Source: Phycisphaerae bacterium
Lineage (GTDB): Bacteria; Planctomycetota; Phycisphaerae; Sedimentisphaerales; SG8-4
NCBI GenBank assembly: GCA_030613765.1
Contig: JAUWLI010000196.1
Span: forward strand, 1-6,089
DNA: 6,089 bases
Direction of reading: 5' to 3'
Below the pieces are notes generated by a model. The model had not been told where the DNA came from, ran no database searches, and saw nothing but the letters and a program-made list of their open reading frames with translations. Each line of letters opens with the position of its first letter. Within the stretch, counting starts at the first letter, position 1. This document shows, in pieces, positions 1 to 5,097 of the stretch. A program made the translations under genes and the position numbers.

Positions 1-483
1 TCGAAGTTTCAATTTTTCAACTGTAGCCGGGCTGTTGAAACAATCGGGTAATTTTCGTTCTAATGATTCAGCGTTTGGAATTTTTTCGGTGATTATGAAA
101 CTTCTTGTCTCAAAAAAAGTACCCCATTGCTCGCCATAGAAAAGAGTCTTCGGGGTATTTATTCCCGCTGCCGCCAGTTCATTTGCCGATTTAAAACTAA
201 AGGCGGCACAACTTACCCGGCTGTGAGCTGAGAGCCAGCTTCTAAGCTGGGCTACAGCCGGCGGTTTATTGTAGCGTTTCAAAAAGACTGTTACCGCAGG
301 CGATTTTATTTCAAACTCAAGGCGCGTGCGGTACCTCGCAAGATTGTTTTTAGCTAAATTTCTGCCGGCATTAAAAGAGAAGACGGCGTCAATTGAAGTT
401 AAGCCTAATTCACTAAATGCCCTTTTATAGTCAGAGTCGATGAAGGATGATTTAGAAATTATTATAAATTGTTGCTCGCGCAT
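1..483 (-). CDS. LPS core kinase, WaaP/Kdo-kinase family, N-terminal part (runs off the left edge)
   Basis: An uninterrupted minus-strand frame of 161 codons begins at ATG 483-481 and reaches the window edge without a stop, so the C-terminus is missing. The visible part looks like the N-lobe of a protein-kinase-like LPS kinase. It has a beta-strand lysine in VFLKRY (K69), a helix Glu candidate in the stretch SANELAAAGINTPKTLFYGE (E102), and a hinge-like strand, RSFIITEKIPNAESLE (127-142). This N-lobe pattern is typical of the WaaP/KdkA family, which phosphorylates heptose or Kdo in the inner core from the cytoplasmic side. The catalytic and metal-binding loops would lie beyond the window, so activity and substrate (heptose versus Kdo) cannot be judged. 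It starts 13 nt after the heptosyltransferase stop and is therefore probably co-transcribed. I see no Shine-Dalgarno motif before the ATG. Family assignment is by motif memory only. Confidence 0.75.
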   Translation of the reverse strand, partial: MREQQFIIISKSSFIDSDYKRAFSELGLTSIDAVFSFNAGRNLAKNNLARYRTRLEFEIKSPAVTVFLKRYNKPPAVAQLRSWLSAHSRVSCAAFSFKSANELAAAGINTPKTLFYGEQWGTFFETRSFIITEKIPNAESLERKLPDCFNSPATVEKLKLR

Positions 484-496
484 AGTTATCGCTGTT

Positions 497-1591
497 TCAG
501 GTGATATTTTCGAGTAATTTTTTCGCAGTCTCACAAACCATCTCTACCGTGATTGACTGCATACACAGATGCTCGGACTTTTTGCAGATTGGCTTGTCGC
601 AGGGTGCGCAGGAAGCATCGCCAATTATTTGAATTTCGTCTTCATAGCCGGAGTCTGTCCAGTCGGGATTATTCGGTCCAAACAGGCTGATAATCTTACG
701 CTGCAGAGCTATGGCTATGTGCCGTGGTCCAGTATCATTTGTTATTACCAGGTCGGCGCTGGAAAAAAGCGCTTTTAATTCGCCAAGACTTAAAGGACTG
801 GCTGCCAGGTTGATAAGTTTGTCTTTGAGATTGTTTTGCTGCGCCCGTAATGACAATCTGCATGAATCGCAAATCTCTTTTGCGATCTGCTCTTCGACAG
901 ATGTGGGTGCAACAGATATAACAACCGTTGCATTATAATTAGTAATAAACCAATCCGCTGTTTGGGCGAATCTTTCGCTGAGCCAGCACTTACTTGGACC
1001 GGCTGCTGTACCTGGGACGATAATGATAACCGGTCCTTCAGATTTGGCAACTACCGGTAATTTAGCTTTTAAGCTTTCCTGGTCTTGCTGGTCGACGGAC
1101 AGTTCGAGATTTTTATTCGCTGTATCTGCCCCGAGCCGGGACGAAATTGCAAGGTAATAGTCAATCATGGATATGGGTTTGAATTTGCCATCGGATAATT
1201 TTGGAGGATCAAGTTTGTAAGTGAGCAGAAGCCCTCGTCCATCGCGAGCATAGCCAACCCGTGATTTTACCCCTGCCAGGAAAATCGCCAGGGCGGAAGC
1301 AAAAGAATTCTTGAAAAGAATTGCATGTGTGAATTTGTGGGCCTTGAGCATTTTTGCAATTGCAAACGGATTGTTCGTACGCTGCTCCAGCCATCTGTCG
1401 TTAAAGCTGCACGGTGATAAAACTCCGCGAACTACAGGCCTGGCATAAAACGTGATTTTGGAGGATTTGAAATGTTGACGTATGGCCCGCAGGGCCGGGG
1501 TACAAAGAACAGCATCACCTAAAGGAGAAGGAAGCCATGCTAAAATCTCGTTTTCCGTCTCTTGCATTTCGCATCTCTTATCTGGCATCAC
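497..1591 (-). CDS. waaF: ADP-heptose:LPS heptosyltransferase, GT9 family (WaaF/WaaC-like)
   Basis: The product transfers heptose from ADP-heptose to the growing LPS inner core at the cytoplasmic face of the inner membrane. The 364-residue length is normal for the family. Residues 25-37 (GDAVLCTPALRAI) form the N-terminal acceptor-side loop, with D26 at the usual catalytic Asp position. Residues 193-209 (PGTAAGPSKCWLSERFA) match the family PGA-GPAKRW-ERFA segment that starts the donor domain. Residues 284-296 (TNDTGPRHIAIAL), followed by SLFGP, form the ADP-heptose-binding motif. C328, C331, C336 and C343 near the C-terminus match the Cys cluster common in WaaF-type proteins. The start is uncertain: GTG 1591 and ATG 1588 are adjacent, with GAGGTG 13-16 nt upstream, while ATG 1567 (residue 9) fits the family N-terminus better. 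The gene follows gmhB in the same frame after a 27-nt gap. WaaF versus WaaC or another GT9 heptosyltransferase is not settled by sequence reading alone. Confidence 0.9.
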   Translation of the reverse strand: MMPDKRCEMQETENEILAWLPSPLGDAVLCTPALRAIRQHFKSSKITFYARPVVRGVLSPCSFNDRWLEQRTNNPFAIAKMLKAHKFTHAILFKNSFASALAIFLAGVKSRVGYARDGRGLLLTYKLDPPKLSDGKFKPISMIDYYLAISSRLGADTANKNLELSVDQQDQESLKAKLPVVAKSEGPVIIIVPGTAAGPSKCWLSERFAQTADWFITNYNATVVISVAPTSVEEQIAKEICDSCRLSLRAQQNNLKDKLINLAASPLSLGELKALFSSADLVITNDTGPRHIAIALQRKIISLFGPNNPDWTDSGYEDEIQIIGDASCAPCDKPICKKSEHLCMQSITVEMVCETAKKLLENIT

Positions 1592-1604
1592 GAGATATGC
1601 TTCA

Positions 1605-1610
1605 CACCTC
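1605..1610 (-). promoter_or_regulatory. Candidate ribosome binding site of the heptosyltransferase gene
   Basis: The minus strand reads GAGGTG here, 13 nt before GTG 1591 and 16 nt before ATG 1588. The spacing is longer than ideal. It is the strongest Shine-Dalgarno-like match in front of any gene in the window. It favours one of the upstream starts over ATG 1567, which has only a weak AAGAGA sequence before it. Confidence 0.35.
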
Positions 1611-1618
1611 AGGAGTCA

Positions 1619-2908
1619 CTATTTTCGATCCTGCATAATGTAAAAGGTTAATGACATCATCTGTAGAACCATGGCAAATCCGAGTGAAATTAAAGCCGAA
1701 TTGTCTTGTCTGGCTGGTCTCATCAGAAGCCATATGGTCATCAGCAGGCAAAACAGCACAATAATTTGCACAACCCCTGCCATCAGTCTTATTATGGAAA
1801 ATTCGTCGAACATATTGGCCCGCTGCATACCTTTTAGTTGCCCAAGAATGTTATTGAGCAATTGCTTGGTCTCCTCAGGGGGGACGTCTTGCTCTACATG
1901 ATTTTCCTGCTTTTGATTTGGTTGTTCGGTTGTTTCCGGTGCCGGCTCGGCTTCGGATTTCGCCGTCGGCTCGGCTTCGGATTTCGCCGTCGGCTCGGCT
2001 TCGGGTTTCGCCGTCGGCTCGGCTTCGGGTTTCGCCGTCGGCTCGGCTTTGGGTTTCGCCGTCGGTTTGGCTTTGGGCTTCGCAGTCGGTTTGGCTTTGG
2101 TCTTTTTAGCCAGCTTTGCTTTGAGCTTTGTAGCAAGTTTGGTTTTGGTCTTTTTAGTTGGCTTGGTTTTGGACTTTTTGGTTGGCTTGGTTTCGGATTC
2201 CGGGGCCAGTTGAGGTTCGGATTCTGGGACCGGTTGAGGTTCGAGTTCTGGAGCCAGTTGTGTTTCGGTCTCTGTAGCTGATTGGAGTTCAGGTTCTGTG
2301 GCCGGCTGAGTTCGGGCTTTAACATCGTTGGACGAGCGGTGATATTGTTTAATGATATTTACCGCCTCCTTCATATTTACACTCTTATAGTCCGGTTTCG
2401 CCTCGTCTGGTCTGCCCAATGTGGTTTTGTATCGTGACAAGCGAGTAACTAATATAGTTTTGCAGCCCGCTCGTAAACCAGCCTCAATGTCACGGCTGCT
2501 ATTGCCGATTTTCCAGGACTGGCTAAGGTCGATATCCATTTCGTCGCTTGCGGCAAGCAGCATTCCCGGATTCGGCTTTCTCCAGTCACTTTCTTTACGG
2601 TATTTCGGGATGACTCCATCAGGATGATAGGGACAGTAATAAATCTGGTCTAAATAAGCTCCCCTTTCGGTCAGCAATTGCCTTAGGCGATTATGAATTT
2701 CACCAAGAATTTTTTCACTAACAATCCCTCGCGCAACAGCCGATTGATTAGTGGTAACAATTAGCAGATATCCCATATTTCGAAGCTCGATAAGTGCCTC
2801 AGCGACACCTTCCAGCAGTGTTACCTGTTCGGGATGATTGAGATAGCCTGGGTCTTCAATTAGAGTGCCATCACGGTCTAAAAATATCGCTTTGTTTGAC
2901 ATATCCAT
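1619..2908 (-). CDS. gmhB: D-glycero-D-manno-heptose 1,7-bisphosphate 7-phosphatase (HAD family) with octapeptide-repeat linker and C-terminal membrane anchor
   Basis: GmhB removes the 7-phosphate of heptose 1,7-bisphosphate between the two HldE steps. Family members usually have about 180-190 residues; this one has 429. Residues 1-190 are the HAD domain: FLDRDGT (D11 nucleophile, D13 acid/base), TTNQS (52-56), CPYHP (92-96), RKPNPGM (110-116) and GNSSRD (135-140). Two features are unusual. Asn136 stands where E. coli GmhB has metal-binding Asp136, and the zinc site (Cys92, His94, Cys107, Cys109 in E. coli) keeps only C92, with Y94, S107 and W109. Residues 203-322 are 15 octapeptide repeats rich in Lys, Glu, Pro and Ala. 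Residues 341-375 look helical, followed by two hydrophobic segments (about 376-396 and 405-424). I infer a cytoplasmic phosphatase tethered to the inner membrane. ATG 2908 lies 12 nt after gmhA; ATG 2902 is an alternative. The gene ends in tandem stops TAG TGA. The context between gmhA and a heptosyltransferase supports the GmhB assignment; catalytic competence is less certain. Confidence 0.85.
   Translation of the reverse strand: MDMSNKAIFLDRDGTLIEDPGYLNHPEQVTLLEGVAEALIELRNMGYLLIVTTNQSAVARGIVSEKILGEIHNRLRQLLTERGAYLDQIYYCPYHPDGVIPKYRKESDWRKPNPGMLLAASDEMDIDLSQSWKIGNSSRDIEAGLRAGCKTILVTRLSRYKTTLGRPDEAKPDYKSVNMKEAVNIIKQYHRSSNDVKARTQPATEPELQSATETETQLAPELEPQPVPESEPQLAPESETKPTKKSKTKPTKKTKTKLATKLKAKLAKKTKAKPTAKPKAKPTAKPKAEPTAKPEAEPTAKPEAEPTAKSEAEPTAKSEAEPAPETTEQPNQKQENHVEQDVPPEETKQLLNNILGQLKGMQRANMFDEFSIIRLMAGVVQIIVLFCLLMTIWLLMRPARQDNSALISLGFAMVLQMMSLTFYIMQDRK
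1622..1888 (-). other. C-terminal membrane domain of the GmhB fusion (residues 341-429)
   Basis: After the repeats, a probably helical polar stretch (ETKQLLNNILGQLKGMQRAN, residues 346-365) leads into two hydrophobic segments. TM1 is around residues 376-396 (VVQIIVLFCLLMTIWLLM) and TM2 around 405-424 (ALISLGFAMVLQMMSLTFYIM, residues 405-425). They are separated by a short loop containing RPARQDNS, and the protein ends MQDRK. I infer a helical hairpin with both ends in the cytoplasm, although the arginines in the loop make the topology ambiguous. I do not recognise this domain as part of any GmhB family description. Confidence 0.75.
1943..2302 (-). repeat. In-frame 24-bp tandem repeat array (15 octapeptide units) inside gmhB
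   Basis: Aligning the DNA in 24-nt steps gives 15 consecutive units, encoding residues 203-322; a degenerate sixteenth (APETTEQP, residues 323-330) may follow. The units nearest the gene's 3' end are almost identical: 1944-1967 equals 1968-1991, and 1992-2015 equals 2016-2039, the two pairs differing at one base. Units toward 2302 are progressively more degenerate. Encoded units run from ATEPELQS through TKKSKTKP to TAKPKAKP, TAKPEAEP and TAKSEAEP. Charge changes in blocks: acidic at about 203-240, basic at about 241-290, mixed at 291-330. Because 24 is a multiple of 3, gain or loss of units keeps the frame. The array has no spacers, so it is not a CRISPR. Confidence 0.95.
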
Positions 2909-2920
2909 TTCTTTAATTAA

Positions 2921-3499
2921 CTATTCGAAAATACTCTGTTCTACAAGCTTACAAATTATATGAATACCAAGCTGGTGAATCTCCTGACTGCGCGCCGTCG
3001 AACCGTCTGCACAAAAACAAATATCAGCAATCTGTTCCAGCTTACTATTAGTCGTGCCGGTAAAAGCCAGTACACAAGCTCCCTTTTCTTTAGCTAATTG
3101 AGCTGCCTCGACAACGTTTGTCGAAGTCCCGCTGGTCGAAATGGCCCAGAATATATCACCTTCATTAACCAGCGCTTCGACCTGCCTGGCAAATACATTT
3201 TCATAGCCGAAGTCATTAGCAATCGATGTTATCACAGATGTATCAGTTGTCAAGGCCAGAGCCGGCAGTGCTCTGCGTTGCCGTTCGAATCTACCGATAA
3301 GCTCACTGGCTGCGTGTTGAGCATCTGCCGCTGAGCCTCCATTGCCACAGAGATAGACCCTGCCATCCTGATTAAATGACGTTATTATTGCCTCTGCAGC
3401 CGCTGCGAGTATTTCAATGCCGCTTTCACGAAGTTCGGCAATCATCTTCTGGTGTGTGTCTATTACTTCTATAATCTGTGTTCTTATACTTTCGTTCAT
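2921..3499 (-). CDS. gmhA: Phosphoheptose isomerase (sedoheptulose-7-phosphate isomerase)
   Basis: GmhA is a cytoplasmic SIS-domain enzyme, usually a tetramer, that converts sedoheptulose 7-phosphate into D-glycero-D-manno-heptose 7-phosphate, the first committed step to ADP-heptose. The 192-residue length matches E. coli GmhA. Signature segments are CGNGGSAADAQHAASELIGR (51-70, with E66 at about the catalytic Glu position), TTDTSVITSIANDFGYENVF (84-103), STSGTSTNVVEAA (121-133, phosphate-binding Ser/Thr loop) and SQEIHQLGIHIICKLVE (171-187), where H180 matches the catalytic His. All expected active-site residues appear intact. The ATG overlaps the hldE stop by one base (TGATG), implying translational coupling. 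A GGAAAG sequence lies 9 nt upstream, inside the end of hldE. The gene sits between hldE and gmhB, exactly where its pathway role predicts. Confidence 0.96.
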   Translation of the reverse strand: MNESIRTQIIEVIDTHQKMIAELRESGIEILAAAAEAIITSFNQDGRVYLCGNGGSAADAQHAASELIGRFERQRRALPALALTTDTSVITSIANDFGYENVFARQVEALVNEGDIFWAISTSGTSTNVVEAAQLAKEKGACVLAFTGTTNSKLEQIADICFCADGSTARSQEIHQLGIHIICKLVEQSIFE

Positions 3500-5025
3500 C
3501 AGGATTTTCTTTCCGAGACCCCTGTTTGGCGGCGTTTTTCAATATGTGAATTCTTCAATGCCTTCATTTTTTCGATTGTTGTAGTGGAGCTTTTGCCTTC
3601 AACAAGCGGCGAAAGAACAACCTTGCCGCCATAAGATTCAACAAACTCCTGACCGATGACACCTTTTTGTGCCCAATCCTGACCTTTCACTAATACATCA
3701 GGCCTTATTTTTTTTATTAAGCTGAGCGGATCCGGCTCATCGAAGACTGTAATGTAATCGACCGTTTCCAATGCAGCTAAGACAGCGGCCCTGTCATACT
3801 GGTTGTTAATCGGCCGGTCGGGTCCTTTAATGGCTTTTACCGAACTGTCGCTGTTTAGCCCGACAACGACTATGGCACCTTGCGATTTACAGAATTTCAG
3901 AAACTCGGTGTGTCCTCTATGTACCACATCAAAACAACCATTGGTAAAAACAATAGTAGTCTTTTGCCTGTGATGCCAGCTAAGTTCGTCCACTAAGGAA
4001 TCTATCGAACGGACCTTACCGCTTTTGCCCCTGTTTTGACTTACGATTTCGATAATAATTTCCTCAATAGACACTGTCGCTGCGCCAAATTTTTCTACCT
4101 CAATGCCGGCAGTGAGGTTGCAGAGCTGGACGGCCGTTATATAATCACAATCAGCGGCCAATGCTATCGCAAGCGTTGCCAGAACCATGTCGCCGGCACC
4201 CGTAACGTCATACACGCTGCGAGGCCGGGCCGATACTAATTCGCTCAGCTTGTCTGTTCTAAGATACGCACCTTCCTTATCAAGAGTAATTACCACAGCC
4301 TCGAGTTGAAAATCACACAGCAGCTTCTCTGCTGCTCTACGGGCATCCTCTGTAGTATTTATCTCGAAACCAACCGCTGTTGAAGCCTCCTGACGGTTCG
4401 GAGTAATAAGAGTGGCGCCAGCGTATTTTGAATAATCACTGGTCAGGCACGGATCAACGAGGACTTTTTTCTTTGTTTTCGTTGCATACTGTACCATTTC
4501 TTGGCAAAGCGACGAACTGAGTAAGCACTTATTGTAATCCTGCAGGCAAACAACATCAACCTTGGTTAACCTGTCTTTGTAGACCTGAAAAATCTCCTCA
4601 TTGAGTCCATCCGCCAACGGCTCCGTAGATTCTTCATCAACCCTCATCAGCTGTTGTCTATGACGATGCTGTGCAAGACCTATAAGTCTTTGCTTGCTGA
4701 TAGTAGGACGGTCCACTACAGTGAGTAATCCGCTTATATCAACGCCAAGTGTTGTTAGTTCATCCTTTATCTTTTGGCCATTCTGGTCTTTTCCGATGAC
4801 ACCCAAACAAGAAGGTACTGCTCCCAGGTCCACAAGGTCGGCAGCTACGGAGCCTGCCCCTCCGCACCGGTATTCAGTCTTGGTTACTTTCAGCACCGGC
4901 ACAGGGGCCTCCGGGCTTATCCTCAGCGCATCGCCGTAAGTATAAACGTCGAGCATAAAGTCGCCGACAAGTAAAATATTCGGCGAACCAAGGTTCGTTA
5001 CCGTCTTTAACAGTTCTTCATACAT
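3499..5025 (-). CDS. hldE: Bifunctional heptose 7-phosphate kinase / heptose 1-phosphate adenylyltransferase
   Basis: HldE (RfaE) catalyses two steps of ADP-heptose synthesis: phosphorylation of D-glycero-D-manno-heptose 7-phosphate at C1 and, after GmhB action, adenylylation of heptose 1-phosphate. Residues about 1-330 form a PfkB/ribokinase domain: LLVGDFMLDVYTYGDALRIS (18-37), CGGAGSVAADL (54-64), and DVTGAGD (273-279) with D279 as the catalytic base. Residues about 355-490 form the nucleotidyltransferase domain: FTNGCFDVVHRGH (360-372) with the HxGH signature at 369-372, VVVGLNSDSSVK (386-397), and SSTTTIEKM (479-487). The protein has 508 residues against about 477 in E. coli. Part of the excess is a basic tail (KNSHIEKRRQTGVSERKS, 491-508). 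The start at ATG 5025 fits the family N-terminus but has no clear Shine-Dalgarno sequence. It follows lpxK by 72 nt and overlaps gmhA by one base. Confidence 0.96.
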   Translation of the reverse strand: MYEELLKTVTNLGSPNILLVGDFMLDVYTYGDALRISPEAPVPVLKVTKTEYRCGGAGSVAADLVDLGAVPSCLGVIGKDQNGQKIKDELTTLGVDISGLLTVVDRPTISKQRLIGLAQHRHRQQLMRVDEESTEPLADGLNEEIFQVYKDRLTKVDVVCLQDYNKCLLSSSLCQEMVQYATKTKKKVLVDPCLTSDYSKYAGATLITPNRQEASTAVGFEINTTEDARRAAEKLLCDFQLEAVVITLDKEGAYLRTDKLSELVSARPRSVYDVTGAGDMVLATLAIALAADCDYITAVQLCNLTAGIEVEKFGAATVSIEEIIIEIVSQNRGKSGKVRSIDSLVDELSWHHRQKTTIVFTNGCFDVVHRGHTEFLKFCKSQGAIVVVGLNSDSSVKAIKGPDRPINNQYDRAAVLAALETVDYITVFDEPDPLSLIKKIRPDVLVKGQDWAQKGVIGQEFVESYGGKVVLSPLVEGKSSTTTIEKMKALKNSHIEKRRQTGVSERKS

Positions 5026-5056
5026 CTTTATTATGGGACCATCTTCTCTTTACTAC

Positions 5057-5078
5057 CGCCTTTTTGTAACTGAAGGCG
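5057..5078. other. Inverted repeat in the lpxK-hldE gap
   Basis: CGCCTT (5057-5062) and AAGGCG (5073-5078) can pair as a 6-bp stem with a 10-nt loop. It lies inside the only sizeable intergenic gap of the window (5026-5097). No T-run follows on either strand, so an intrinsic terminator is not supported. It may be a weak RNA structure (processing, attenuation) or chance. I see no convincing promoter in the gap. Confidence 0.25.
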
Positions 5079-5097
5079 TATGTGATGTTCTCTGTTT

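Noticed and set aside
1838..2281. Plus-strand open frame of 147 codons antisense to gmhB, rich in Phe, Gly and Arg (also 1918-2109 in another frame)
   Set aside because: The 24-bp repeat period is a multiple of three, so any frame lacking a stop in one unit stays open across the whole array. The product is a low-complexity artefact with no recognisable domain, and gmhB explains the DNA.
1943..2302. Direct repeats as a CRISPR array
   Set aside because: Units are contiguous with no spacers, are in frame, and encode an octapeptide continuous with the GmhB protein.
1894..2325. Minus-strand 143-codon open frame within gmhB encoding a Pro/Arg/Asn-rich repeat, possibly reached by frameshifting
   Set aside because: It is the +1 frame over the same repeats. 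The A-rich AAAAAG sequences in the array do not form a clear slippery site leading into this frame, and it stays open only because of repeat periodicity.
5031..5042. Four-codon upstream open frame (ATG GTC CCA TAA) just before hldE
   Set aside because: It is preceded by a weak AGAGAAG sequence, but a frame this short is expected by chance and nothing else suggests a leader peptide.
5057..5078. Hairpin between lpxK and hldE as a rho-independent terminator
   Set aside because: The stem is only 6 bp with a 10-nt loop, and no T-run follows on either strand; the genes are also functionally linked.
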